Shown: piece by piece, positions 8,350 to 17,956 of the stretch
Layout: every line of letters begins with the position of its first letter
How positions within the stretch are numbered: the first letter of the stretch is position 1
Translations under genes and position numbers: made by a program
The notes under the pieces: model-generated
The model's database searches: none
What the model was told of the DNA's origin: nothing
What the model saw: only the letters and a program-made list of their open reading frames with translations
Assembly (NCBI GenBank): GCA_024281365.1
Contig: JAMXAU010000011.1
Span: forward strand, 1-35,603
DNA length: 35,603 nucleotides
Source of the DNA: Nitrospira sp.
GTDB taxonomy: Bacteria > Nitrospirota > Nitrospiria > Nitrospirales > Nitrospiraceae
Reading direction: 5' to 3'

Positions 8350-8712
8350 ATGAGCAAGATTGTGGTTGTTGATGATTCGCAGGCTGAGCTTCAACTCATT
8401 GAGTCGTATCTCAAGGCTGCACATCATACCGTCGTGACGTTTCCGAACACGGAACAGCTTGAAGAGAAAATCTTCAAGGAAATGCCGGATCTGATCGTCA
8501 TGGATGTCGTCATGCCTGGTCGAAACGGGTTTCAGGCCTGTCGAGATCTGAAGAGTGATATGCGATTGAGTCGTATTCCGATCCTCCTGTGCACATCTAA
8601 GGGTCAAGAAAGCGACAAATTCTGGGGGCAACAGCAAGGCGCGAACGGGCATGTGGTCAAACCGTTCAAGCCCGAAGAGCTTCTTCTGGCCGTGAAGCGT
8701 GCACTGAGTTGA
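8350..8712 (+). CDS. Single-domain response regulator (PilH/CheY-like)
   Basis: This 120-residue protein is a stand-alone receiver domain. The acidic pair is in VVVDDSQAE (residues 6-10), the phospho-acceptor aspartate is D52 in LIVMDVVMPGRNGF, and the conserved lysine is about K104 in VVKPFKPEE. The GANGHVVKPF segment resembles PilH/PilG of the type IV pilus chemosensory system more than flagellar CheY. The ATG at 8350 is preceded by GAGAGG at normal spacing; an in-frame upstream start at 8320 adds ten residues without support. It opens the chemosensory operon and is the likely diffusible output or phosphate sink of the CheA encoded downstream. Confidence 0.92.
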   Translation: MSKIVVVDDSQAELQLIESYLKAAHHTVVTFPNTEQLEEKIFKEMPDLIVMDVVMPGRNGFQACRDLKSDMRLSRIPILLCTSKGQESDKFWGQQQGANGHVVKPFKPEELLLAVKRALS

Positions 8713-8741
8713 CGTGCTGATGGTGCAAAGGGCGGAACGAG

Positions 8742-9263
8742 ATGCAATTACTATGTGAGCTGCCTCGGCTTATCTCCGACGGTCAATCCGAGCAGAAAAC
8801 ACCGACAGGTTCGTGGAAAGCCTGTTTGGTCACTCTCGGAGGAGAACTTTTTGCGATCGATCTGCGTCACGTGCGGGAGGTATTCGAGTTAGATGCGATC
8901 ACACCGGTTCCCGGGATGCCGGCGTCATTGGTTGGCGTCGCCAATGTTCGAGGGACGGTTGTCCCTCTCGCGGATTTGCGACGGTCTTTGGGAGTCTCGC
9001 CATCGACAACTCCACGATATGCAATCGTGGTACGGCATGATGCTCATCAAATCGGCCTGTTGATTGACGATGTCCCAGAAATTCGATGGATGTTGCCCGA
9101 AGACCGGCTCGATCCTTCAGGCGCAACCCAGACCGGAGAGCGATCTCTGTTGTCTGGCCTCATCAGGGTGGAGAACCGCGTGAGTGGAATGCTGGAGATT
9201 CCAGCATTGGTCGCGTCGGTGGAAGCAGCAACCCTGGAAGTGAGCCAGTCCGTGAAATCGTGA
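8742..9263 (+). CDS. cheW: CheW/PilI-like coupling protein
   Basis: CheW proteins bridge transducers and CheA in signalling arrays. A single CheW domain fills residues 25-165: LVTLGGELFAIDLRHVREV, then the LVGVANVRGTVVPLADLRR signature, and VVRHDAHQIGLLIDDVPEI. A short N-terminal extension of about 25 residues precedes the domain. Among the three CheW-type genes of this operon it is the one closest to consensus, so it is the best candidate for the main adaptor between the transducer encoded next and CheA. Confidence 0.9.
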   Translation: MQLLCELPRLISDGQSEQKTPTGSWKACLVTLGGELFAIDLRHVREVFELDAITPVPGMPASLVGVANVRGTVVPLADLRRSLGVSPSTTPRYAIVVRHDAHQIGLLIDDVPEIRWMLPEDRLDPSGATQTGERSLLSGLIRVENRVSGMLEIPALVASVEAATLEVSQSVKS

Positions 9264-9323
9264 ACAGTGGTTCCGAGTCAAGTTGCCTGAGCAGGATTGA
9301 GCACGTGGAGGAGGATGTAGGGT

Positions 9324-11213
9324 ATGGCCAGGAATAGCAAATCGACGGTTCGACCGTCGCCGTCATGGTTTCAGAACCTCAAGACTCTGCCGAAGTTAAT
9401 CCTCGGGTTTTCTGCTGTCGGTCTCATCATGATCTCAGTTGGTCTTGTCGGCCTGATGGGACTTCATACGGTCAAGGGAGAGTTACAGTCGATCTACAAC
9501 GGATCGACCTTAGCGCTCTCAAATGTCGGAATCGCCAGTACCAACCTCGGTCTCTATCATAGCGCGCTCCTCAATTTAGGACGGCAGGTTGGAAAGAATG
9601 AGTTTGATCAAGCGCTCGCTGGGCTGGCCGAACTCAAGAAACAGACATTGATCCCCCTGAATGCGTATCAGACATCTCAGTTGCATGAATCAACCAGTGG
9701 TCGGAGTGAAAGTAAAGATCTCGCCAGTCTTCACCAAGCATTGCGTGAATATTTTGCCGCGACAGAGGGTGCGGTTGGTGTATTTGCGGAGAGCTTCAAA
9801 TCATCTCTTGCCGAAGAACAGAAACAGAGCATGCGCGAAGTTGGACAGTTGGCATTGTCCGCTGATGTTGCGAATAAATACAACGCGGCGACTCTACGGG
9901 TTCGGGAGCTCATGACGACGATTCTCGACGTGGCAAGAGAAATGAACGACAACGGGCAAGCTGAAGCCTCCCATCGGGCGAACGTCGTTCTGGCCGGTTC
10001 GTTATTGGCGCTTGTGTTGGCCGGCATAATCGGATTCTACCTCGCCGGCTCTATCGCGCGAAACATCACGCATGTTGCCGATGTCGCCCAACAAGCTGCA
10101 GCAGGGAATCTTCAAGCTCGAGCCAGACTTGAGAGCAACGACGAGATCGGGCATTTGGCTAAGGCGTTCAACATTATGCTCGACCGGCTCACGAGCCTGG
10201 TTTCTACCGAAGAAGAGCGGGATACCATGCAGAAACGATTGGTGCAGTTTCTGGTCCTCGTGTCCGATGTCGGGAAGGGAGACTTGACCAAACGCGGTGA
10301 AGTCACGGCTGATATGTTCGGAAATTTGGCGGACGGTTTTAACCTCATGATCCAACGATTCGCGCAATTGATGAAGCAAGTCAGAGAATCGGCCGAGCGC
10401 GTGAATCGATCAGCCGGGGCATTGCGAGAGAATTCCGGCCAGATGGCCGGTACCGCCAAGCACCAAGCTGATGAATCGATGAAGACGCTCAGCGCTGTGG
10501 AACAACTTGCGGTTTCCATGAGGCAAGTGGCGGAAACGGCTGGAGCCTCTTCCGACTCAGCGCGCCAGGTGTTAAAAGCAACAGAAGATGGCCGAGTTGC
10601 GGTGCAGGAAACCGTGCAGGACATGCAGCGTATTCGATCAGCGGTTCAACGAATGTCGAAACAGGTCAAGGCTCTTGGTGATCGCTCGTTAGAAATTTCC
10701 CAGATCGTCTCCACAATTCGTGAAATCGCCAATCAAACCAACTTACTTGCTTTGAATGCGGCGATCGAAGCCGCAGGGGCAGGCGAAGCCGGTGCTCGAT
10801 TTGGTGTCGTGGCCGACCAGGTTCGAAAGCTCGCCGAAAGCTCCACGAACGCAACCCGTGAAATTGCGGATCTCGTGAAGGTGATTCAGAGCGAGACGCA
10901 GCACGCCGTCGTGGCGATGGAACATGAAACGCAGGCGGTAGAGGCAGGATCCGCCTCAGCCTTGCGGACTGGCGATGTATTCAAAGAGATTTCAACGATC
11001 GCGCAACGGTCTGCAGAGCTTGCCCAGAGCATTGCGGCGGCCGCAACGACCCAGACGGTATCCACGGATCAAGTCGGTCGATCAATCAAGGATTTTACGG
11101 GAGGTGCCATTGCGACGCAAAAAGCAACCGACTCGGCGCGGGCCACGGTAGAAGATATGGTGAAGTTGGCCGAAGGGCTCACGGCTTCGGTGTCACAATT
11201 TAAATTGACCTAA
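9324..11213 (+). CDS. Methyl-accepting chemotaxis-type transducer (PilJ-like)
   Basis: The 629-residue transducer has a first membrane helix at about 24-48, a periplasmic sensory region of about 170 residues predicted helical, and a second membrane helix at about 219-243. A HAMP domain follows (244-297), then a second HAMP-like linker around [20 protein letters not shown]. The cytoplasmic signalling domain extends to the end, with the hairpin tip at about 468-508 containing [20 protein letters not shown] and [14 protein letters not shown]. No CheR-docking pentapeptide is seen at the C-terminus (ends SQFKLT), and no cheR or cheB lies nearby. The architecture resembles PilJ. It starts at ATG 9324 in a compact operon with CheW and CheA. 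Confidence 0.93.
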   Translation: MARNSKSTVRPSPSWFQNLKTLPKLILGFSAVGLIMISVGLVGLMGLHTVKGELQSIYNGSTLALSNVGIASTNLGLYHSALLNLGRQVGKNEFDQALAGLAELKKQTLIPLNAYQTSQLHESTSGRSESKDLASLHQALREYFAATEGAVGVFAESFKSSLAEEQKQSMREVGQLALSADVANKYNAATLRVRELMTTILDVAREMNDNGQAEASHRANVVLAGSLLALVLAGIIGFYLAGSIARNITHVADVAQQAAAGNLQARARLESNDEIGHLAKAFNIMLDRLTSLVSTEEERDTMQKRLVQFLVLVSDVGKGDLTKRGEVTADMFGNLADGFNLMIQRFAQLMKQVRESAERVNRSAGALRENSGQMAGTAKHQADESMKTLSAVEQLAVSMRQVAETAGASSDSARQVLKATEDGRVAVQETVQDMQRIRSAVQRMSKQVKALGDRSLEISQIVSTIREIANQTNLLALNAAIEAAGAGEAGARFGVVADQVRKLAESSTNATREIADLVKVIQSETQHAVVAMEHETQAVEAGSASALRTGDVFKEISTIAQRSAELAQSIAAAATTQTVSTDQVGRSIKDFTGGAIATQKATDSARATVEDMVKLAEGLTASVSQFKLT

Positions 11214-11261
11214 TGGACCAGGAGCGAGCACGCACCTCCTCGTCAGTATAGATGCACACCA

Positions 11262-14200
11262 ATGGGAGCGGAGTCTAATCAACCTGATTTGATTCGAGTC
11301 TTTGTCTCCGAAGCATCGGATGGAACCAGAGTATTAGGAGAAGCATTACGTACCAACGGTGAGCTGATCCCCCCTCCGCACGAAGTTTACGAACACTACA
11401 TTGTCGCCCATCGCCTTCGAGGAGCCGCTGCCCTCTACGGCTACGGGGGAGTTTCTCGACTATCTGCTGAGCTTGAAGTAATTCTCGAGCGCGCGAACGA
11501 CATTGCGCCAGCGGACTGGCCCATGGTTGTGAGTGTGATGCGGGAGGTCGTCGCTGGATTGGTGGACTTGATCCAGCAGATTGGTCGCGATGGTCGTGAA
11601 GATCCGGATGTCGTGACACGCTGTCTTGAATCGCTCGAACGGCTTCAGGTTCTGCCGCCCGCAGTATCAGTCAGTGTGGACTATGTTCATCCTATTCTCG
11701 ACGTTGAGATCCTGTCCTATTTTATCCCAGAAGCGGAGGAGTATCTCCAGACGATCGATGACTTGGTTCGAATTCTTCGTGCAACGCGTGACAACGACGA
11801 TGCCATGTATCGTCTCTTTCGTGCCATCCATACCTTGAAAGGGTCTGCCTATACTGTTGGCTTCCAGGTCATTGGAGATATTGCCCGTCCGATGGAAGAC
11901 GGCATGATCGCGGTAAGAGACAAGCGTCTCGTGTTGACCGACTCTATGCTTGAGGTGTTTGAGAACGCAACGCGAACAGTTCGGCTTCTCTTGCGACGTG
12001 ATCCTCAAGGAGGCTATCAACTGCAGCGTGATGTTCCTGGTCTGATCCACCAACTCATGCAGATGTGTGAGGGGACGGTCTCGGTCGGTCTATTGAGCGC
12101 AGGATCGACGGGACCTGATGTCGTCTCAGCTAGTCCCGTAATACCCGAACCGCTCGTCAGTGTGGAAGTGCCTCCTGTAGACTTGTCTGATGCGTATCTG
12201 CTTCCTGATCTCGATCCGGAAGCCCTCTCGTATTTCGTTCCTGAAGCACAAGAATATCTTGAACTTTTGGAATCGAATCTTCTGCGTTTGGACAAAGAAC
12301 CTCAGAATAGGGAGCTGATCAATGAGGTCTTCCGCACGGCCCATACGCTGAAAGGCTCCGCCTACACCGTTGGATTTCAATCAATCGGCGATCTTGTGCA
12401 TCATGTGGAAGACTTTATGGGGGCCGTTCGCGATGGTCGACTGGTCGTACAGTCAGGCCACACGGACCTTATCCTTCGTTCAGTCGATGTGGTGCGGGTA
12501 CTGATGCGAAGAGACCTCGGCGCAGTATCGGGCACCAGGCAACGGTTTGACGCGACCCGGTCCGACCTCAAGCGATTAGACCAACAAACCTCTGGTGACG
12601 TGACGCCTGCAGTTCCACTCGCTGGGTCGTCACGAGACTCTGCGTCATCCCCGATCTCGGCGATGGAGCCCGTCGAGAAGGACAAGCCGACAGAGGCGAG
12701 GTCATTGGAAGATCGTGAAGTCATTCGTGTCAGTTATGGACGACTCGAACGACTCATGAATCTCGTGGGAGAATTAGTTATTGGGCGAGGTCGATTGGAA
12801 CAACGGCTACGAGTCCTCGAACAACTGTCACAACAGGTTTTGGTATTCAAGTCTCGGTTGGTCGATTCAGTTCAATCCTTTTCTGATAAGCATACCTTTA
12901 CCTATCGAGAGACGCCCCATGCTGAGACGGCGGTTGCGATGCAGGGACCGATGACATTCGGTGATTTTGGCAGCCTCGAACTTGATAAGTATGACGACTT
13001 CAACATCCTCGCTCGACGTATGAGTGAAGTGACGACCGATATCAGCGAGTCATTAGCGCAGTTAGACGGCTCGATTCATCGAGCGCACGACGATATGAGC
13101 CAGTTGCAGCAACTGACTCTCTTAATGCGAGACGAAATTGCCCATGCTCGCATGGTTCCGATCGGGACCCCATTTACACGATTTCGGCGTGCCATCCGAG
13201 AGATTGCGCGTGCCTCAAACAAAGAAGTGACCTTGGTGACGTCAGGTGAGCAGACGGAAGTTGATACAAGTGTTGTGGAGCGTTTGGTGGATCCTCTCGT
13301 CCATCTGGTACGTAATGCCGTCTATCATGGGATCGAACCGCCAGCCGATCGACTCGCCAAAGGCAAGCCCCCAGTCGGTACCATCCACTTACATGCCGCG
13401 CATCGTGGAAATTCCATGATCATTGAGGTGGAGGACGATGGAGCAGGATTGGATTTAGCTAAAATACGGGCCAAGGTGGTCAAGATGGGACTGGCCGGTG
13501 CACAACAGATCGAAACCATCTCCGATGCCGAGCTTCTACAATCGATTTTTCTTCCGGGATTTTCAACGGCTGACAAGGTCGGCGATCAGGCAGGACGTGG
13601 AGTAGGGCTGGATGTCGTGAAGCGGGTCATTGAAGGTATGAACGGTCATATCGCTGTGGAATCCGAGCCCGGCGTCGGAACGAAATTTACCTTGAGCCTT
13701 CCGGTCACACTGCTGATAGCCACGGCCCTCATTGTAAGGGCCGGTGCTGAGCGGTACGCCATCCCATTGCTCAATATTCAGGAAGTGACCATGCCGACCC
13801 CATCGTCATGGAGAGTGGAGGGTGAGCGTACTGTCTTGCAGGTCGGTGAACAAATCATTGAGGTGCACTCGTTACAGCATTTACTTCGGAAGGAGTGGTG
13901 CACTGTTAGTGCAGCGGTGCCGGTCGTCATCGTCCGTACAGCCGGGGGGCCGATTGGGTTAGCCGTCGATGAGCTATTGGGCAGACAAGAAGTCGTCATT
14001 AAATCACTGGGTCAACTGAAACCGCTTGTGCATTCGTTCTTCGGGGGAGCGACGATCGATCCAGAAGGGCGAGTCATTCTAGTAATAGATCCAATACGGC
14101 TGGTTGGGCGAGACAGTAAGGAGTCACGTGTACAGGCCGTGATTTCCAAAAGCCAGGTTCGGCCAGAACAAATGGTTCCAGATCTGGTGAGGTCGACTGA

Positions 14201-14591
14201 GCCGCAGGATGTTCGCCTGTTATTGGTCGACGATTCACTGAGTATTCGAAAGTTTGTTGGGAAAATGTTGGAGTCGGCGGGGTATCAGGTTGATACGGCT
14301 GTTGATGGAGAAGATGGACTGCGTAAGGCATCGTCCTTCCCATACAGCATGATTTTGACCGATCTCGAAATGCCGAAACTAAACGGATTTGAAGTGATTC
14401 AAGCCTTACGAAGACGCTCTGAAACTCGTGAAACACCGGTAGTTGTGATGACGACGCGGGCAGGGGACAAACACCGACAGATGGCGATCAATATTGGGGC
14501 GAATTCCTACATCGCCAAGCCCGTTGAAGAGCGGATGTTGCTTCAGGAAGTCGAACGGTGGGTAGGACCAGCACGAACGCTTGGCAAGTAA
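11262..14591 (+). CDS. cheA: Hybrid CheA/ChpA-type histidine kinase with three Hpt domains and a receiver
   Basis: This 1109-residue kinase is the core of the chemosensory system. Three phosphotransfer sites are visible: His50 in a divergent domain (VAHRLRGAAALYG), His190 and His361, both in HTLKGSAYTVGFQ. The last two domains are near copies. A dimerisation segment begins near VSYGRLERLMNLVGEL. The ATPase follows, with N-box HLVRNAVYHGIE, G1 DDGAGL, FLPGFSTA and G2 GRGVGLDVV (about residue 777). Then come a CheW-like domain and a C-terminal receiver (984-1109) with phospho-acceptor Asp1034 in ILTDLEMPKLNGF. This layout is like ChpA/PilL of twitching motility, reduced in Hpt number. The ATG at 11262 has only weak ribosome-binding support. 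Confidence 0.94.
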   Translation: MGAESNQPDLIRVFVSEASDGTRVLGEALRTNGELIPPPHEVYEHYIVAHRLRGAAALYGYGGVSRLSAELEVILERANDIAPADWPMVVSVMREVVAGLVDLIQQIGRDGREDPDVVTRCLESLERLQVLPPAVSVSVDYVHPILDVEILSYFIPEAEEYLQTIDDLVRILRATRDNDDAMYRLFRAIHTLKGSAYTVGFQVIGDIARPMEDGMIAVRDKRLVLTDSMLEVFENATRTVRLLLRRDPQGGYQLQRDVPGLIHQLMQMCEGTVSVGLLSAGSTGPDVVSASPVIPEPLVSVEVPPVDLSDAYLLPDLDPEALSYFVPEAQEYLELLESNLLRLDKEPQNRELINEVFRTAHTLKGSAYTVGFQSIGDLVHHVEDFMGAVRDGRLVVQSGHTDLILRSVDVVRVLMRRDLGAVSGTRQRFDATRSDLKRLDQQTSGDVTPAVPLAGSSRDSASSPISAMEPVEKDKPTEARSLEDREVIRVSYGRLERLMNLVGELVIGRGRLEQRLRVLEQLSQQVLVFKSRLVDSVQSFSDKHTFTYRETPHAETAVAMQGPMTFGDFGSLELDKYDDFNILARRMSEVTTDISESLAQLDGSIHRAHDDMSQLQQLTLLMRDEIAHARMVPIGTPFTRFRRAIREIARASNKEVTLVTSGEQTEVDTSVVERLVDPLVHLVRNAVYHGIEPPADRLAKGKPPVGTIHLHAAHRGNSMIIEVEDDGAGLDLAKIRAKVVKMGLAGAQQIETISDAELLQSIFLPGFSTADKVGDQAGRGVGLDVVKRVIEGMNGHIAVESEPGVGTKFTLSLPVTLLIATALIVRAGAERYAIPLLNIQEVTMPTPSSWRVEGERTVLQVGEQIIEVHSLQHLLRKEWCTVSAAVPVVIVRTAGGPIGLAVDELLGRQEVVIKSLGQLKPLVHSFFGGATIDPEGRVILVIDPIRLVGRDSKESRVQAVISKSQVRPEQMVPDLVRSTEPQDVRLLLVDDSLSIRKFVGKMLESAGYQVDTAVDGEDGLRKASSFPYSMILTDLEMPKLNGFEVIQALRRRSETRETPVVVMTTRAGDKHRQMAINIGANSYIAKPVEERMLLQEVERWVGPARTLGK

Positions 14592-14661
14592 CCGTGCGGA
14601 AAGCTTTGGATTGATTGACGAAATACGAATTGTTGCGGAGAATGGCCCCGAAGGCGTTGTT

Positions 14662-15195
14662 ATGAGTGTTTCGGGGAAGACAGAGGAGCCTGTCACATCC
14701 ACTTCTACTTCTCCGCCATGTTTGATCATCACAACGATAGGTGGAAGATATTTGGCCTTCGAAGCTGAACATTCCCAGGGGGTACTAACCAGCCAGGACT
14801 GGGAGTTCCTTCACCCTCCAGTTGTGAAAGGCGTACCCTACCCCGTGGTTGATCTTGCCGTGCGGCTTAATCTTGGAGGCGCGAGGCAATGGGATGAGAC
14901 CGAAGGGGTGCTCCTTGCAAATGGGAAGTGCCGAGGTTGCGTGCGTGTTCAGAAAGTCCATGGCATTCTTGAGGCCTGTAGGTCTCAAGTTTTGCCTCTT
15001 CCTGCGCAGTTCCGTGGACCGGAACGAGGATGGTATCGAGGCATGATCCTCTTTGACCACAGTGTGGCACTCGTACTGAATACCGCATGGGTACTTGAAG
15101 AACAGCTTGAGGGGAAGGCAAGCACCGAGTCTCAGGGAACGGAATTCGTTGTGGCTTTGCAAGGAACTATGCAAAGCAAGAACCAGGCATGCTGA
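14662..15195 (+). CDS. Divergent CheW-like protein
   Basis: The protein of 177 residues has a weak CheW fold pattern: CLIITTIGGRYLAFEAEHSQ at the start of the domain, VKGVPYPVVDLAVRLNL in the place of the CheW RGxxxPxxDL signature, and GMILFDHSVALVLNTAWVLE near the end. The invariant arginine-glycine of the signature is changed, so its ability to bind CheA is uncertain. ATG 14662 has GAAGG at a spacing of seven. A TTG at 14581 in the same frame would overlap cheA and add 27 residues. The stop overlaps the start of the following CheW-like gene, so the two are probably co-translated. The CheW assignment rests on weak similarity and context. Confidence 0.65.
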   Translation: MSVSGKTEEPVTSTSTSPPCLIITTIGGRYLAFEAEHSQGVLTSQDWEFLHPPVVKGVPYPVVDLAVRLNLGGARQWDETEGVLLANGKCRGCVRVQKVHGILEACRSQVLPLPAQFRGPERGWYRGMILFDHSVALVLNTAWVLEEQLEGKASTESQGTEFVVALQGTMQSKNQAC

Positions 15196-15638
15196 GAACG
15201 GCCGGCCATGCTCAGCACCGTGAAATGCCTCGATCATGGCATCTCTTGGTGTTTTCTGTAGGAGGAAGACGGCTAGCGGTGAGGACTTTGGAGGTTGGAG
15301 GTATTTCCCAATGGCGTGAGTCGATCCCCGTATCCGGGGGAACTCCCTTTGTTTCAGCCGTGGTTCGGCTCAACCAGACCGTCCTTCCAGTTTTTGATTT
15401 GGCTGGAGTGCTACAACGTACCATGCAGGGAAACAGTCTCTTGTGTCTTAGGGTGAAACATTCATTAGGCGATATGGCGATCTGTATCGATGAAGAGATC
15501 CCGATTCTACAGACTCTTGATCTCTCAATGATTCAGCCCTACCGAGACAACGATGTGCCAGCCGAAGGAAGCTACGCTCATGGCCAGGAAGAAGTTCCGA
15601 TTCTTGCGGTGTCTAGATTGGGGATGGGTTCGTGGTGA
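15189..15638 (+). CDS. CheW-like protein
   Basis: This 149-residue protein matches the CheW domain from about residue 17: HLLVFSVGGRRLAVRTLEV, SAVVRLNQTVLPVFDLAGVL, LLCLRVKHSLGDMAICIDEE and the final VPILAVSRL. The signature VVRLNQTVLPVFDL retains the order of hydrophobic positions but has RLNQ where RGxx is usual. ATG 15189 overlaps the preceding stop by seven bases. It is the third CheW-type gene in the operon, after the consensus-like one at 8742. One possibility is that this pair docks other transducers or alters array packing; sequence alone does not show it. Confidence 0.75.
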   Translation: MLRTAGHAQHREMPRSWHLLVFSVGGRRLAVRTLEVGGISQWRESIPVSGGTPFVSAVVRLNQTVLPVFDLAGVLQRTMQGNSLLCLRVKHSLGDMAICIDEEIPILQTLDLSMIQPYRDNDVPAEGSYAHGQEEVPILAVSRLGMGSW

Positions 15639-15674
15639 TACCCGTTGGTCGCGGGATGAAGGAAGGGTGCGAGC

Positions 15675-16862
15675 ATGCCGAAGATCCTAATTGCGGATGA
15701 CAGCATTGCAGTACGAAAAGTGGCGGAGCGACTGCTCACGGAAGCTGGTTTTCATGTCGCGCTTGCCGCCAATGGAGAAGAGGCCCTCGCCTATCTTGCG
15801 AAAGAACAACCCGACGTGGTTGTGTCGGATGTCATTATGCCGGACAAAAGCGGGTACGAAGTCTGTGCGTTTGTCCGTGGACAGGCCGCGCTTTCGACGA
15901 CGCCTGTCCTTCTGATCTCCGGTATCGTGAATGATGAAGTGACCAAGCAGGCAGAGTCTTGTCGAGCCGATGGGGTCTTGAAGAAACCGTTCCAAGGTAC
16001 GTCTCTCAAAGATCGAGTCTTCGAGCTTCTGGCAAAAAAACAGGAGTCATCTCCCGTCGCCCTTAGTTCACTGACCTCCGTTCCCGGTACAGCGGCAGAG
16101 AGCAGTCTCCCTATGTCGGGACAGCCGTCGAAGAGTGAACCTCAGGAGGCGAATCACCTTAGAGAGCTGGAACGCCAACTGCAGGTTGAGCGTACTCGTT
16201 CGGAGGAGCTCACCGATCGGTTAGCCGCGCTCACAGCACAACTTGTTCGAGCCAAAGAAATCGAATCACAACTGACGATGGAACGTCAACAAGTGAGCGA
16301 TTTGCAGCAAACGGTGACGATACTTGAGCGGCAGGCTGCAAGAATCCCTGAGCTGGAAGCAGCGTTCAAGTCAGAACAAGATGTCGTCAACTCACTCAAG
16401 CAGGCCTTGTTGAATTCACAGGCGACTTCGAGTCGGGTAGCAGAATTGGAATCGTCTTTGGAAGCTGAACGGGCTGCTGCCGAACAACTTGTTCAACAGC
16501 TTGCCGATTTAGAAGGGATCTCCGCAAAGGTGAAGGATACAGAAGCGCGGCTGGCGACGGATCAGCAGCAGATCGTGGATCTTCAGCATGCACGTGCGTC
16601 GCTCGAAGCCGAGCTCTCGACCAAACGGAAGAAAGAGACTGAAACAGCCGAGCGAATACAGGAATTGGAAAGAGTGACTGCCAGAATCCCCGAGTTGGAG
16701 GGACTTCTTGTCTCGGAACGTGAACGTAATGGAGTGCTTGCGCAGCGGGTACTGGAAGCGGAGCAGTCCGCTGAGAGTGCGACTAAGCGTTTTGAGGAGC
16801 TTGTGAGAAAATTGGGCGAGATTGCTGGGTTGGCATCTCAACTGGGAAGTGGAAAGGGATAG
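15675..16862 (+). CDS. Response regulator with long C-terminal coiled coil
   Basis: Residues 1-120 form a receiver domain: ILIADDSIAVRKVAERLL, phospho-acceptor Asp52 in VVSDVIMPDKSGYE, and the conserved lysine in VLKKPFQG. A linker rich in Ser/Pro (about 125-160) leads to a predicted coiled coil from about 160 to the end. The coiled coil has repeated units of the type RxxELExxLxxE; ELE or LEAE patterns recur about every 35-40 residues. There is no DNA-binding or enzymatic output domain. The plan resembles FrzS or polar-localisation regulators in which the coiled coil acts as a scaffold. In this operon it is a likely phosphorylation target of the CheA. Confidence 0.88.
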   Translation: MPKILIADDSIAVRKVAERLLTEAGFHVALAANGEEALAYLAKEQPDVVVSDVIMPDKSGYEVCAFVRGQAALSTTPVLLISGIVNDEVTKQAESCRADGVLKKPFQGTSLKDRVFELLAKKQESSPVALSSLTSVPGTAAESSLPMSGQPSKSEPQEANHLRELERQLQVERTRSEELTDRLAALTAQLVRAKEIESQLTMERQQVSDLQQTVTILERQAARIPELEAAFKSEQDVVNSLKQALLNSQATSSRVAELESSLEAERAAAEQLVQQLADLEGISAKVKDTEARLATDQQQIVDLQHARASLEAELSTKRKKETETAERIQELERVTARIPELEGLLVSERERNGVLAQRVLEAEQSAESATKRFEELVRKLGEIAGLASQLGSGKG

Positions 16863-16922
16863 TCGTAGGCTGGATCTCTGGAGCCCGCTCGTGACCGAGA
16901 TCGTGCTGAAGGACCGACGCGC

Positions 16923-17861
16923 ATGCCTGTTGAAACGGAAGACGGGTTTCAGAAGGAACTAGTTGAGCTCTTCGTGCAAGAGGCCCACGAATGGCTTCAG
17001 CAGATTCATGTGGCACTTGATGAACTTCAACAGGCACCGGAATCTGGCAGGCATCGGTCGTTGGCCCAGACGATTAAGGTCGGCATCACCAATCTCGGTG
17101 GATCGGCCGCAACCGTCAATCTTACAGATGTCGAACGAGCGAGTTTCTCCGCACTTCCATTTGTCGAAGCGCTGCAGGATCCGTCCGCTCGAATTTCGTC
17201 CGATGATTTCCTTGCCTTGTGTAAGCAGTTGGGGCATATCCATGGTGCCCTGACTCGGGCCACCGGAGTGACTTTCGAGGTGGCGCCTTCGCAGGTTCCT
17301 GAGACCGGTACTCCCGCGACCATCCCGACCGAGGAGCTTCTGACTCTACTCCATGGGCTTCAGATGAAATCCAGTCTACCAGGAACAATTCCACGGAATC
17401 TTATCCGGACCATTACGGCTCAAGCCGAATCGCTCCTCCAGCGTGGTACTGGACAGTACCAGATCGCGTCAATTCAAGAATTTCTTGATCGCTCGGCCGA
17501 AGGGGACCAAGGGTTCCTCACACTTGTTCAACAGCACGAGGGCCATCTGACAGATGTCCTACAGGCACTCACCGCGGACGGCACTTCGACTCAGGGAGCT
17601 TCAACTGACCTCCTCATGGGCGTGGAGCGCGTTGCTCAGCTATGGTCGGCTGCGCAACAGGTGAATGCATCACAGGCTATGACATTCTTCATGGGGCTGC
17701 ATAGTTTTCTCACTATTGTGTCACAACAACGCGTTGCTATTTCAGTACAGAGCATGGAGGCTGTTCAGTCGCGTTTGGTCCAGTGCGTACAAGCCGTCGA
17801 AGAATGGGTGGAAAGTGGGAGAGCGGAACGGCTCGCCATCCAAGGTGTGTTATTTCCCTGA
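16923..17861 (+). CDS. Uncharacterised protein with an Hpt-like N-terminal domain lacking the histidine
   Basis: The 312-residue protein is not recognised as a named family. Its first 110 residues look like an Hpt domain: FVQEAHEWLQQIHVALDEL parallels the FVPEAQEYLELLESNL helix of the neighbouring CheA, and TIKVGITNLGGSAATVNLTD parallels the HTLKGSAYTVGF helix, but the phospho-accepting histidine is not there. The remainder is helical, Gln- and Ala-rich, without obvious motifs or membrane segments. It is cytoplasmic by sequence. It sits between the receiver-coiled-coil gene and the HD-GYP gene, so it may act as a pseudo-phosphotransfer adaptor. ATG 16923 is preceded only by a weak purine run. 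Confidence 0.7.
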   Translation: MPVETEDGFQKELVELFVQEAHEWLQQIHVALDELQQAPESGRHRSLAQTIKVGITNLGGSAATVNLTDVERASFSALPFVEALQDPSARISSDDFLALCKQLGHIHGALTRATGVTFEVAPSQVPETGTPATIPTEELLTLLHGLQMKSSLPGTIPRNLIRTITAQAESLLQRGTGQYQIASIQEFLDRSAEGDQGFLTLVQQHEGHLTDVLQALTADGTSTQGASTDLLMGVERVAQLWSAAQQVNASQAMTFFMGLHSFLTIVSQQRVAISVQSMEAVQSRLVQCVQAVEEWVESGRAERLAIQGVLFP

Positions 17862-17956
17862 ACAGGGACCTCCGTGATCACATTCGCTAGCCACCGTCAG
17901 CGAGTCGTCCGCAGTGTATGCTCTTCTGATGGCAACTACAGTGTAGGGGTGTGATT

